Assembly: GCF_016125955.1 (NCBI RefSeq)
Contig: NZ_JADEVE010000076.1
Location: 1 to 64,000, forward strand
Direction of reading: 5' to 3'
Length of the DNA: 64,000 nt
From: Acetomicrobium sp. S15 = DSM 107314
Lineage (GTDB): Bacteria > Synergistota > Synergistia > Synergistales > Thermosynergistaceae
The notes beneath the pieces are model-generated. The model saw only the letters and a program-made list of their open reading frames with translations. It ran no database searches and had not been told where the DNA came from. Shown here piece after piece: positions 35,352 to 43,406 of this stretch; within the stretch, counting starts at the first letter, position 1, and every line of letters begins with the position of its first letter. Made by a program: the position numbers and the translations under genes.

Positions 35352-36352
35352 TGCAAAAACGAAACCTTGTGCCATCGTGTACCGTGGCCATAGTGGGCGA
35401 CGGCATGGTGGATCATTATATATGGGGGAAAGCGACGAGATTGTCGCCCGAGGCGCCGGTGCCGATCGTGGCAGTGGAAGGCGAAGAGCTCAGGCCGGGC
35501 GGCGCTGCCAACGTCGCCGCTAATGTCTCTGCGATGGGGGGCGTGGCGAAACTCCTCACCTTTGCGGGCGATGATGCCCTCGGCAGGGAGTTTTTGAAGC
35601 TCATAGAAGCGCGCGGCGCCTCGGTGATAGGCCCTTTCTTGAGGAAAAACCCCACGACCAGAAAGACCAGGATAGTGGTCCAGAACCAACAGGTTGTGCG
35701 CGTGGATTGGGAGAAGGTTCATCCTCTTGCTCCCGAAGAAGAGGAAATGATTATCGCTGCGCTTGAAGCTATAGAGGCCGATGTCTTCGTCCTCTCTGAC
35801 TATGCAAAGGGGGTCGTTACGCCCAATGTGGCGAAGCGCTGCATAGAGATAGGTAAAAAGAAAGGTGTGCCAGTGGTGGTGGATCCTAAACCGCAACACA
35901 GGGAATTTTATCGTGGTGCCACCGTGATGACCCCTAACAGGAGCGAGGCGGAGGCGCTCGTGGGTTCCCAACTTGTTGTCATCGAGGACCAGGCGGCCGC
36001 AGCGATGAAGCTCAGAGAGGAGTTTGAACTCGAAGCGCTGATAATGACGTTAGGAGAAGACGGGATGATTTTGGCCACAGCGAGCAGGTGGCGTCACTTT
36101 CTTGCCAGGTCGCGGGAGGTCTTCGATGTCTCGGGCGCCGGGGACACGGTCGTCGCGGCTGTCGCGCTGTCCTTGGGGTCTGGCTGGAGTTGGGAGGCAT
36201 CTTGCGAGTTGGCTACGGTGGCCGCCGGCTTGGTCGTGCAAAAAAGGGGGACCAGCGTGGTATCTTGGGAGGAGATAACAAAAAGCCCCGATTGGCCCTT
36301 TGTGGAGCTTCACCTGGATCGCATGAAGCCCAAAGAGACGAGGGCGCTCTGA
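35351..36352 (+). CDS. HldE-type heptose kinase (RfaE domain I, PfkB family)
   Basis: Predicted D-glycero-beta-D-manno-heptose-7-phosphate kinase for LPS inner-core heptose. The 333-residue product corresponds to the kinase half of HldE only; the adenylyltransferase half is absent. Features: VVGDGMVDHYIWG-like start (AIVGDGMVDHYIWGKATR), RPGGAANVAANVSAMGG, ATP loop LGEDGM and the catalytic VSGAGDTVVAAVALS. ATG 35351 gives the family start and overlaps the M20 stop. The 3' end overlaps the convergent HAD gene by 43 bases. A sugar or sugar-phosphate kinase of another type cannot be excluded. Confidence 0.85.
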   Translation: MQKRNLVPSCTVAIVGDGMVDHYIWGKATRLSPEAPVPIVAVEGEELRPGGAANVAANVSAMGGVAKLLTFAGDDALGREFLKLIEARGASVIGPFLRKNPTTRKTRIVVQNQQVVRVDWEKVHPLAPEEEEMIIAALEAIEADVFVLSDYAKGVVTPNVAKRCIEIGKKKGVPVVVDPKPQHREFYRGATVMTPNRSEAEALVGSQLVVIEDQAAAAMKLREEFELEALIMTLGEDGMILATASRWRHFLARSREVFDVSGAGDTVVAAVALSLGSGWSWEASCELATVAAGLVVQKRGTSVVSWEEITKSPDWPFVELHLDRMKPKETRAL

Positions 36353-37149
36353 ACGTCGGGGAAGTGAAAAGGGTCGTCTTTTAAAAAGGGACCTATGGCG
36401 ATGAATCTTCCCCGGCCGAAGCGTCGAAGCGACTCTCTGTCGCTTTCCGCGTCGCCAAAGTATAGCGGGTTCGATAGGGAAAGCCTCTCGCATAGCAACT
36501 CGAGCCCCTTGGGAGAAGGCTTTAAGGCTCCGTCATCCAAAGTCACCATATGGCTACGAGGCAGATCTTCCCAATTTAACAACCTCAAAACCAACCTGCA
36601 CTCCGATAAGGGACGGCCGGTGTATATGCCTACCGGCAAAGGTAAAGCTCTCCAGTGAAATTGAACCAGCGGCCGCTCCAGGCGATAGAGCCCTTTTATC
36701 CTTACAAATCGCGGCTCCTCGCCGAGGATCTCTTTCATGTCCTTTTGGCCGAAATACAGCTCCTGGCACAGCCTTCTCATGGATTCCCTGGGCATCGCTT
36801 CGCCGAAGCGCTCCTTGACCCAAGAAGCGATATCGTCGCCGCGAAAGCGTGCGAGCTCTTCTTCCCATTTTTTTGGCGATGGGAAAGCTACCCTTAAGCT
36901 CTCTTCGCCTGTGGAGGCCGCGGCGCAGAGCAGGGCCCAAGCTGTGTCGTAGTCATCGTTGAAAGCCGGGTGCCTCTTGGAAATGAGAAGGTGTTCACCT
37001 CTAAAGGCCGTTTTATCCACCCGGCGTCCCAAAAGGAAGCGCCAAGCCCACTGTATGGCTGTCCTTATGACCATAGGGTATGACAGGCTCACGTCCACGA
37101 GGACGCCGTCGATGTCAAATATCAGGCCGTCCGCTTTATCGCGCGTCAT
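36310..37149 (-). CDS. HAD-superfamily hydrolase
   Basis: Predicted phosphatase of 279 residues. Motif I is FDIDGVLVDVSLSY near the N-terminus, motif II is YTGRP, and motif III/IV is seen as KPSPKGLELL and YFGDAESDRESLRRFG. A large helical cap lies between motifs I and II. Its 3' end overlaps the heptose kinase gene by 43 bases on the opposite strand. It overlaps the small membrane-protein gene upstream by 14 bases. The substrate may be a sugar or heptose phosphate given the neighbour, but that is a guess. Confidence 0.75.
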   Translation of the reverse strand: MTRDKADGLIFDIDGVLVDVSLSYPMVIRTAIQWAWRFLLGRRVDKTAFRGEHLLISKRHPAFNDDYDTAWALLCAAASTGEESLRVAFPSPKKWEEELARFRGDDIASWVKERFGEAMPRESMRRLCQELYFGQKDMKEILGEEPRFVRIKGLYRLERPLVQFHWRALPLPVGIYTGRPLSECRLVLRLLNWEDLPRSHMVTLDDGALKPSPKGLELLCERLSLSNPLYFGDAESDRESLRRFGRGRFIAIGPFLKDDPFHFPDVQSALVSLGFMRSR

Positions 37150-37369
37150 TTTTCTCCTCCTCGCCCTTCAGGTGCGATGATTCCAATTCCCTTAAATAGA
37201 GTTTCCATACGAACAGGGCTACTATGGCCGTCGCTGTGCCTCCCACCAGGCCATAAGCGATCATGAAGGGCCTCCCGTCTCCCCAGAGGTACCCGCCAAG
37301 ACCGGCTATTGCATGACCGTATAATACTAAAGTCCCTATAGAAAGAAGAAGGACTGCCAATCTCTTCAT
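37136..37369 (-). CDS. small two-helix membrane protein
   Basis: A 77-residue protein with two hydrophobic segments (LAVLLLSIGTLVLYGHAIAG and MIAYGLVGGTATAIVALFVW) and a charged C-terminus ending in EEEKNDAR. No family is recognised. ATG 37369 has no ribosome site, but a TATAAT on the minus strand (37376-37381) ends six bases before it, so the message may be leaderless. ATG 37390 in the same frame is an alternative. The 3' end overlaps the HAD gene by 14 bases. Confidence 0.55.
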   Translation of the reverse strand: MKRLAVLLLSIGTLVLYGHAIAGLGGYLWGDGRPFMIAYGLVGGTATAIVALFVWKLYLRELESSHLKGEEEKNDAR

Positions 37370-37454
37370 GTTGGCATTATATACTATCATTTATGAGCGC
37401 GGACATGGCCTAACAGTGATAATAGATCAAGAGATACAGGCGGAGGTGGAGGTC

Positions 37455-38627
37455 GTGAAAGCATCAACCGAAAACAAGACAGCACAACGCGTTCCATCCC
37501 TCGATTTGAGGCGCAACTACGCCAGGATCGAGAAAGAGATAAAAGAGGCAATAGATGGAGTCTTAGCCTCTCAGGCCTTCATCTTGGGCCCAGACGTGGA
37601 GGCCTTCGAGGAAGAGGCGGCCATGTATTTGGACGTGCCTCATGCGGTGGGATGTTCCTCCGGGAGCGATGCCCTGCTTTTAGCTCTTATGGCCTTAGAC
37701 GTCGGCGAGGGTGACGAAGTCATAACGACGCCTTATTCTTTTTTCGCTACAGCCAGTTGTATCGCAAGGCTGGGGGCCAGGCCGGTATTTGTAGACATAG
37801 ATCCGAGGACTTATAACATCGATGTCGAAAGGGCTCTTGAGCGCGTTTCTTCACGCACCAAGGCTTTTATCCCGGTTCACCTTTTTGGCCAGATGGTCCC
37901 CTTGGAGGCGGCCATTCCTCGCTTTCGAGAGCGCGGTGTAGCTCTCGTTGAGGATGCGGCTCAAGCCTTCGGAAGTTGGCGCAGGAGCGATGGGGAATAC
38001 TTTAGGGCCGGGGCGGCGGGCGACTTCGGCTGCTTTTCTTTCTATCCCACAAAGAATTTGGGCTGCTATGGCGATGGAGGAATGGTCACATGCAAGAAAA
38101 GCGATGCCGCAAGCAGGCTTCGCCGACTTAGGTTTCATGGAGCCGACCACGCCTACCTGCATGAAGAGATGGGCTTAAACAGTCGCCTCGACTCAATCCA
38201 AGCAGCTGTCCTGCGCGTGAGACTGCGTCATCTGGAGGAATGGAACGAAGAGAGGCGCCTTATCGCGGATCGCTACGGCATGCTGCTGGCGGAGAAGGGC
38301 CTTTTGGAAGTCGTAAGATTGCCCGAGGTCCTCGAAGGCAATTATCACATATTTCATCAATACACAGTTAGAGTGAGGGGGAGAAACGAGCTCCAGCGTT
38401 TTTTGGCGGAACGAGATATTGAGACCAAGATCTATTACCCGCTTCCTCTCCATCTGCAGCCGTGCTTCAAATATTTGGGTTACAGCGAAGGGGATTTCCC
38501 AGAGGCCGAAGCGTTGAGCAAGGATAGCTTGGCCCTTCCTATTTTCCCAGAGCTAACTATTGACGAGCAGGAGAGGGTTGTAGATGCCATAGCTGCCTTT
38601 TATGCCATTAAACGACAGAAGGGGTAG
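37455..38627 (+). CDS. DegT/DnrJ/EryC1-family PLP aminotransferase
   Basis: Sugar aminotransferase family, usually converting a nucleotide keto-sugar to an amino sugar for surface polysaccharide. The 390-residue product shows SQAFILGPDVEAFEEE, GCSSGSDALLLALMALDVG, DEVITTPYSFFATASCIAR, LVEDAAQAFGS (PLP contact), the PLP lysine in FSFYPTKNLGCYGDGGMV and GLNSRLDSIQAAVLRVRL. GTG 37455 is preferred with GGAGG eight bases upstream; the frame is open to 37368. It is a single gene here; the sugar is not identifiable. It may serve LPS or a glycan with the nearby heptose kinase. Confidence 0.88.
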   Translation: MKASTENKTAQRVPSLDLRRNYARIEKEIKEAIDGVLASQAFILGPDVEAFEEEAAMYLDVPHAVGCSSGSDALLLALMALDVGEGDEVITTPYSFFATASCIARLGARPVFVDIDPRTYNIDVERALERVSSRTKAFIPVHLFGQMVPLEAAIPRFRERGVALVEDAAQAFGSWRRSDGEYFRAGAAGDFGCFSFYPTKNLGCYGDGGMVTCKKSDAASRLRRLRFHGADHAYLHEEMGLNSRLDSIQAAVLRVRLRHLEEWNEERRLIADRYGMLLAEKGLLEVVRLPEVLEGNYHIFHQYTVRVRGRNELQRFLAERDIETKIYYPLPLHLQPCFKYLGYSEGDFPEAEALSKDSLALPIFPELTIDEQERVVDAIAAFYAIKRQKG

Positions 38628-38655
38628 GGGCAAGCTTTGATATTTGCCCGGTTTT
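38628..38655 (+). terminator. weak terminator-like hairpin after the aminotransferase
   Basis: GGGCAA just after the stop pairs with TTGCCC around 38644-38649, followed by GGTTTT. The stem is only six bases. Confidence 0.4.
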
Positions 38656-38714
38656 CATAGGTATTGAAGTGTCGACTCCTGCGCGGGCTGCAAGATTCGG
38701 CAATTTGGCCGGTG

Positions 38715-38743
38715 TTGCATGTGCAGGCTATGTCGGCTACAAT
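38715..38743 (+). promoter_or_regulatory. sigma-70-type promoter of the membrane protease
   Basis: TTGCAT at 38715-38720, 17-base spacer, TACAAT at 38738-38743, about 45 bases before the gene. Confidence 0.6.
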
Positions 38744-38787
38744 AATTGTGCCCTTGGGCATCTGCGGAAGTGGAGGTGTGAATAGAG

Positions 38788-39489
38788 ATGTATTACCCAT
38801 TTTTCTTCGACCCAACTTTTGTATTGCTGATACCAGCGCTGATATTGGCCATTTGGGCTCAGACTAAAGTTCATGGCACATTTCAGCGCTATTCGACCGT
38901 CTACGCTCGGCGTGGCTTACGGGCGGTAGATGCGGCCAAGGCGATCCTCGATCGCTTTGGACTACACGATGTGGCCATAGAGCGGATACCTGGGAATCTC
39001 ACCGACCATTACGATCCAAAACAAAAAGTGCTGCGCCTGTCGCAGTCAGTTTACGACAGCCCCAGCATCGCCGCCATCGGCGTCGCAGCCCACGAGGTTG
39101 GGCATGCCGTACAGGACGCTTCTTCTTATGCGCCGCTGAAGATCAGGAACGCCATCGTGCCAGTAGCCAGTTTAGGGTCGGGGCTCGCCTTTCCCCTGTT
39201 TTTCATAGGATTGCTCTTTAGGTCGCCGCTCCTGATGGATGTGGGGATCCTCTTCTTCTTGGGCGTGCTCGTATTCCACTTGGTTACGCTGCCCGTGGAA
39301 TTCGATGCGAGCAATCGAGCGCTGCGCCTGCTTTCTGACTCTGGCGTCTTGATGGCTGACGAAGTAGGGGCTGCCCGCTCGGTGTTGAGCGCAGCGGCCC
39401 TGACGTATGTGGCTGCCACCGTGATGGCTGCCGCCCAACTCATGCGCTTGTTGGTGTTTAGGGGCATGGTGGGCGGAAGGGACAAATGA
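38788..39489 (+). CDS. zinc-dependent membrane protease (YugP family)
   Basis: Membrane-embedded metallopeptidase of 233 residues. The zinc motif HEVGH is at residues 102-106 in AAHEVGHAVQD, with a further acidic region in LPVEFDASNRA typical of the family. Hydrophobic segments lie at the N-terminus (FVLLIPALILAIWA), in the middle and at the C-terminus. ATG 38788 follows GTGGAGGTGTG. It likely trims membrane or exported proteins; no substrate is known. It has its own promoter. Confidence 0.88.
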   Translation: MYYPFFFDPTFVLLIPALILAIWAQTKVHGTFQRYSTVYARRGLRAVDAAKAILDRFGLHDVAIERIPGNLTDHYDPKQKVLRLSQSVYDSPSIAAIGVAAHEVGHAVQDASSYAPLKIRNAIVPVASLGSGLAFPLFFIGLLFRSPLLMDVGILFFLGVLVFHLVTLPVEFDASNRALRLLSDSGVLMADEVGAARSVLSAAALTYVAATVMAAAQLMRLLVFRGMVGGRDK

Positions 39490-39526
39490 CGCCTCCTTTC
39501 GCCCAGCAGTTGGGAAGGCCAGTTGA

Positions 39527-39550
39527 GGGGTGGCAGGAGCCACCCCCTTT
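39527..39550 (+). terminator. terminator-like hairpin after the membrane protease
   Basis: GGGGTGGC (39527-39534), loop AGGA, GCCACCCC (39539-39546), then CCTTTC. Strong stem but short T-run, so part of transcription may read through. Confidence 0.55.
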
Positions 39551-39594
39551 CTTCTCTGCCGAACGAATCAGAGAAAGGAGCGTTAAATAGACCT

Positions 39595-40293
39595 ATGCCG
39601 TTTTTTATCCTCCTAATTTTGTTGCTCCTTTTCGCTCCGTGGGTTGGGTTCCTCCTCGTGCTCTTCTTTTTGGTCTTTCTCTTCGTCTTTGTGCCTTTGG
39701 GATTTGCGGCGCACTCGCTTTTGTGGTTGGTCTTGGGGCCGGGACAACTGTTAAAGGTGCTCTTCAACCGGCGCGTGAGGAGAAACCATGCGCTCGAACA
39801 TGCCACGGTCAATGTGATAGAAGAGCGTTTTGGCACCACAAATGTGGCAGGGTTGGCTTACGATGAAGGGTTTTCCCTCAAGGGCATAGATGATCCATAT
39901 ATAGTTTTGGCAGCGGCGAGAGAGGGCCTTGAGCGCCTTAAAAACGGCGAGCGGGACCTGGCTGTACACCCACGCTGCGGTACTACCATCGTGGTGACCA
40001 ATACGCTTTCGGCTGTGACATTTATCGTCCTGCTTTTGGTCACCGGTTATCTGAGCTGGCTTTCGGTGCTGATAGCGCTGCTATGCGCTCACCTATTCGG
40101 TACCGTCTTGAGCAAACTCACGCAGCGGTACCTTACGACGGATCAAGATGTCTCTGGCATGGAGATCGCCGGCGTTGAACTCAGGACGATGCCTGTATAT
40201 CGTTTTGGCCTTCGCCTCCTGCTTCCTCAAGAGATCTTTGTCCGCACCAGACAGCCCGGCGAGGTCCTCATGACAGAGGTAGTCAGTCCGTGA
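39595..40293 (+). CDS. membrane protein with NHALEHAT motif (DUF6391-like)
   Basis: A 232-residue protein with one or two very hydrophobic N-terminal segments (residues 2-45), a soluble part with RRNHALEHATVNVIEERFG, HPRCGTTIVVTNT, and a further pair of segments (FIVLLLVTGYLSWLSVLIALL). The NHALEHAT string matches a conserved unknown family, cited from memory as DUF6391. ATG 39595 is the only suitable start, though AAAGGAG lies about 14 bases upstream. The stop overlaps the GTG of the methyltransferase gene. The His and Cys residues might bind metal; function unknown. Confidence 0.65.
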   Translation: MPFFILLILLLLFAPWVGFLLVLFFLVFLFVFVPLGFAAHSLLWLVLGPGQLLKVLFNRRVRRNHALEHATVNVIEERFGTTNVAGLAYDEGFSLKGIDDPYIVLAAAREGLERLKNGERDLAVHPRCGTTIVVTNTLSAVTFIVLLLVTGYLSWLSVLIALLCAHLFGTVLSKLTQRYLTTDQDVSGMEIAGVELRTMPVYRFGLRLLLPQEIFVRTRQPGEVLMTEVVSP

Positions 40294-41606
40294 GGGGAAT
40301 AGAAGCTGCCTGTAAAGCTTGGAGAGCCGCAGGGGAGGGCGAATTCCTCAGTGAGGCCCTTCGTAAAATCACTGTTTCCGTGCAAGACGAAGAGAGAGAA
40401 TTGGCAGCTACACTTTCTTATGCCGCTATGAGACGTCGCTCTCTGTGGGTGCACCTGGTTAAAAAGTGCCTTCGCAAGCCCTTCGAAAGCCTATCTCCCG
40501 AGGCCAGGGACATTTTAGTAGTAGGCACGGCGGGGATGTTCGAACTTAAACACTTCGCCCTTCCTTCGCTGGCCAATGCCCTCGTTTCCATCGCTAAGGT
40601 GGAGTGTCCTTCAGAAGCCGGGTTGATAAATGCCGTGCTTCGCCGCGTCTCGGAGGTCGGCAAGGGAGAGATGGCGAGGCTTGAAGCCAGCGCCGAACTG
40701 GCAGATCAGGCGCTATTGAGCGGCATGCCGCTGTGGTTGGCCAAGATGTGGGCTGACGAGATAGGTATCCCAGCCGCCAAGAAGCTCCTGAAGATGATGA
40801 ACATGCGATCGTATCTCTCTTTGCGCCTTTCTCCTTCAGCGCAGCCGGAGTCGGTCATCGCTTCCTTCTCTTCGGTCGGACGCAGGGTATGGCGTTCGCC
40901 GCTTTTTTCGTATTCCTTGAGGACGGCCTTCACGGCTCACCCGCCGTCCCTTCCGGGCTACAGGGAAGGGTTTTGGACCCTTCAGAGCGAATCTTCTATG
41001 GCGGCGATCGACGTGGCCGGCTGTTTTTGGAAGGGCGGCAGGGTGCTCGACATGTGTGCCGGCCGCGGCGTGAAAATGGGGCAAATGTTGCAGCGATGGG
41101 ACGGGGTTTTCGTCGAGGGGTGGGATGCTTCTTTAGCCAAGGTGAGAGCAGCCGGCGAAGAGCTCGATAGGCTCGGCGTGTCAAACTCGGCGTTCAAATT
41201 GAAAACGGGGGATGCGCTATATCTTGAACCGGAGGAGACGCCTCATTTGATCGTCTTGGATGCGCCGTGCTCTGGGAGCGGCACGTGGGGTCGCCATCCG
41301 GAGGGTAAGTGGCGCTTAACGCGCAGACGACTTGGAGAGATTGCGGCGCTTCAAAAGAGGCTTCTCGATCGGGCCTTGTCGCTAATTCCGCCCGGCGGAA
41401 CGGTCGTTTACATAACCTGCAGCCTCCTTCGCGCCGAGAATGAGCAGGTGGTAGGCGATATAATGACATCTCGTTCGGATGCCGTAGAGTTGGAAGTGAT
41501 CCGAGAAAGCCTGCCCTTGAGGCGCGGCCGCCCCTGGGGTTACTATATATTGCCGACGCTCCCGTGGCTCGACGGATTTTATATTGCTATAATCATGAAA
41601 AGATGA
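40290..41606 (+). CDS. rsmB: RsmB-like rRNA cytosine-C5 methyltransferase
   Basis: SAM-dependent enzyme that methylates a cytosine of 16S rRNA (C967 in E. coli). The 438-residue product has a NusB-like N-terminal domain (helical, with NALVSIAKVECPSEAGLINAVLRR), then a Rossmann methyltransferase domain: VLDMCAGRGVKMGQML (SAM), VLDAPCSGSGTWGRHPEGKW with one conserved Cys, and VYITCSLLRAENEQVV with the catalytic Cys. GTG 40290 overlaps the preceding stop (GTGA). It opens the tight run to recA. RsmF or another NSUN-type target is possible. Confidence 0.87.
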   Translation: MRGIEAACKAWRAAGEGEFLSEALRKITVSVQDEERELAATLSYAAMRRRSLWVHLVKKCLRKPFESLSPEARDILVVGTAGMFELKHFALPSLANALVSIAKVECPSEAGLINAVLRRVSEVGKGEMARLEASAELADQALLSGMPLWLAKMWADEIGIPAAKKLLKMMNMRSYLSLRLSPSAQPESVIASFSSVGRRVWRSPLFSYSLRTAFTAHPPSLPGYREGFWTLQSESSMAAIDVAGCFWKGGRVLDMCAGRGVKMGQMLQRWDGVFVEGWDASLAKVRAAGEELDRLGVSNSAFKLKTGDALYLEPEETPHLIVLDAPCSGSGTWGRHPEGKWRLTRRRLGEIAALQKRLLDRALSLIPPGGTVVYITCSLLRAENEQVVGDIMTSRSDAVELEVIRESLPLRRGRPWGYYILPTLPWLDGFYIAIIMKR

Positions 41607-41619
41607 GGGGGGATAGCAT

Positions 41620-42717
41620 ATGGGGCGAATAGTCAACTTGTCATTGTTAATCATCCTCCTTGTCCTCGTCGGTTCCGGTTTAGCTTCGTTTTATGCGATC
41701 TTTATCGGCGGTAGGAACGTGGAGGTGCCCTCCTTAGAGGGACGTTCTGTGGCGGAAGCCTTAGATGAGATTCAGAGGCTTGGCCTTCTTTCTCGCGTTG
41801 ACGAGATCGACTCCTCGCTTCCAAAGGGGGCAGTGATATCACAATGGCCGGAGGCCGGAGCTGAAGTGCGCAAGGGGAAAGTCGTCCTTCTCAAGGTCAG
41901 CAAGGGGGGCAAGCAGGTTCCTGTGCCTGATGTGCGCAACCTCGATTACGAAAGGGCGTCGCAACAGCTCAGGGAGGCTGGCTTTGTGGTGGGCGATGTG
42001 CTTAGGATAAGAGACAACAAGGCTCCAGCCGGCACGGTGATTGCTCAAAGCCCTGCGGCGCCGGCTTTGGTGCCGGAAAATGCCAGAGTAAGCCTTTTGG
42101 TGAGCTCCGGCTCGGCGGGGGGTAGCGCATCTACGGCCACGGTGCCTGATGTGAGGGGCAAAGGAGAAGACGAAGCGCGCGAGATATTGCGCAGCGTGGG
42201 CCTTAGGGTCGGCGGCGTATCTTATGTATATAATGCTATGACCGCTCCTGGCATCGTTATGGAGATGCGTCCCGCGCCGGGAACTACCATTCCTGCAAAT
42301 GGCGCAGTGTCGTTGATTGTGGCCACAGACCGCAAGCCTCAGACTCAGGAGGTTGCATCTTCGCCCAAGCCCGTCATACCCGGCCAGGCTCCTCAAGTCA
42401 AAGTCGATTCCAAGGAGGCGGATTTGGCGCCGAAACCGTCGCCCGAACCCAGGCCAGAGCAAAAGCCAGAGCAAAAGCCTGAGCAAAAGCCTCAGGAAGA
42501 AGCCGGTAAGATTGCCAAAATTCGCTATGTGGTACCTCCGCTTTCCAAGCCGTTGACCTTGAAGATGGAGATGGTCGACGCGCGTGGAACCCGAACCTTG
42601 CTGGATAGGGAGGTAAAGGGAGGAGAGTATATAACGTTGGATACTCTTTACGCTAAAGAAGCCGTGGTGACGATCTACCTGGGAGGCGAGTTCGTATGGC
42701 AGGAGAGATATTTTTGA
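41620..42717 (+). CDS. membrane-anchored PASTA-domain protein without kinase domain
   Basis: A 365-residue protein with one N-terminal membrane anchor (LSLLIILLVLVGSGLASFYA) and three PASTA units: VEVPSLEGRSVAEALDEIQ, VPVPDVRNLDYERASQQLR and ATVPDVRGKGEDEAREILR. A low-complexity linker with PEQKPEQKPEQKPQ follows, then a short C-terminal domain with likely beta strands (PLTLKMEMVDARGTRTLL). PASTA units usually bind peptidoglycan or lipid II on Ser/Thr kinases or penicillin-binding proteins; here neither domain is present. ATG 41620 follows GAGGGGGGATAGC. The protein probably faces the periplasm and may sense or bind cell wall. Its end overlaps rpe by 22 bases. Confidence 0.82.
   Translation: MGRIVNLSLLIILLVLVGSGLASFYAIFIGGRNVEVPSLEGRSVAEALDEIQRLGLLSRVDEIDSSLPKGAVISQWPEAGAEVRKGKVVLLKVSKGGKQVPVPDVRNLDYERASQQLREAGFVVGDVLRIRDNKAPAGTVIAQSPAAPALVPENARVSLLVSSGSAGGSASTATVPDVRGKGEDEAREILRSVGLRVGGVSYVYNAMTAPGIVMEMRPAPGTTIPANGAVSLIVATDRKPQTQEVASSPKPVIPGQAPQVKVDSKEADLAPKPSPEPRPEQKPEQKPEQKPQEEAGKIAKIRYVVPPLSKPLTLKMEMVDARGTRTLLDREVKGGEYITLDTLYAKEAVVTIYLGGEFVWQERYF
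42454..42489 (+). repeat. three tandem 12-base coding repeats (PEQK)
   Basis: Three near-identical 12-base units at 42454-42465, 42466-42477 and 42478-42489 encode PEQK three times in the linker of the PASTA protein. Such repeats can change in number by slippage without breaking the frame. Confidence 0.85.
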
Positions 42718-43406
42718 GGCGTGATAGCTGTCCACTCCTCGCTCCCTCGCTTCTCTCTGCGGATCCGCTCAACTTGGCCAAGGCCATAGAGGCCATGGAG
42801 GGCGAGTATGACTGGCTCCATGTGGACGTGATGGACGGTCACTTTGTGCCGAATCTCTCGTACGGACCAGCGCTGGTCAAGGCCTTGAAGCGGTCTTTTG
42901 CGCAAGACGTAATAGACGTGCATCTCATGGTTGAGTCACCCGAATCTTTTATAGAGCCCTTCTTGGAAGCCGGCTCAGACATCATCTCTATACACGTGGA
43001 GGCTACGCCTCACGTCCATCGCGTCCTTCAACGCATAAAGGCAGAGGGCCTCAAGGCTGGGGTTGCCTTGAATCCCGGCACGCCGGTGGAGTGGCTTCGT
43101 CCTGTGCTGCATCTGGTGGACCTCATCCTCGTGATGTCGGTGAACCCCGGCTTTGGAGGCCAGAGGTTTCTGCCAGAAGTGCTGCCTAAGCTTCACAGGC
43201 TGTGTCAGTGGAGGGCCGTCGATGAGCTTTCCTTCTTGATAGAGATGGACGGTGGTTTGGGGTTGGACAACGTGGAGACGGTAGTCCGGGCAGGCTGCGA
43301 TGTAATGGTGGCCGGTAACGCCGTGTTTTCCTCCTCTGAGCCAGCCGTGGCGATCAGGGAGATGCGCCGTTTGGCTGAAAGGGTGGTGCACTGTGGATCG
43401 TCGTGA
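42696..43406 (+). CDS. rpe: ribulose-phosphate 3-epimerase
   Basis: Interconverts ribulose 5-phosphate and xylulose 5-phosphate in the pentose phosphate pathway. The 236-residue barrel has LAPSLLSADPLNLAKAI, the metal site HVDVMDGHFVPNLSYGP, DVHLMVESPESFI, VMSVNPGFGGQRF and the phosphate loop IEMDGGLGLDN. ATG 42696 lies within the PASTA gene end; its 3' end overlaps the rodZ-like gene by 14 bases. Confidence 0.95.
   Translation: MAGEIFLRRDSCPLLAPSLLSADPLNLAKAIEAMEGEYDWLHVDVMDGHFVPNLSYGPALVKALKRSFAQDVIDVHLMVESPESFIEPFLEAGSDIISIHVEATPHVHRVLQRIKAEGLKAGVALNPGTPVEWLRPVLHLVDLILVMSVNPGFGGQRFLPEVLPKLHRLCQWRAVDELSFLIEMDGGLGLDNVETVVRAGCDVMVAGNAVFSSSEPAVAIREMRRLAERVVHCGSS

Noticed and set aside
42454..42495. 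Short tandem repeat as a possible CRISPR remnant
   Set aside because: The units are 12 bases without spacers and are in frame in the PASTA protein linker.
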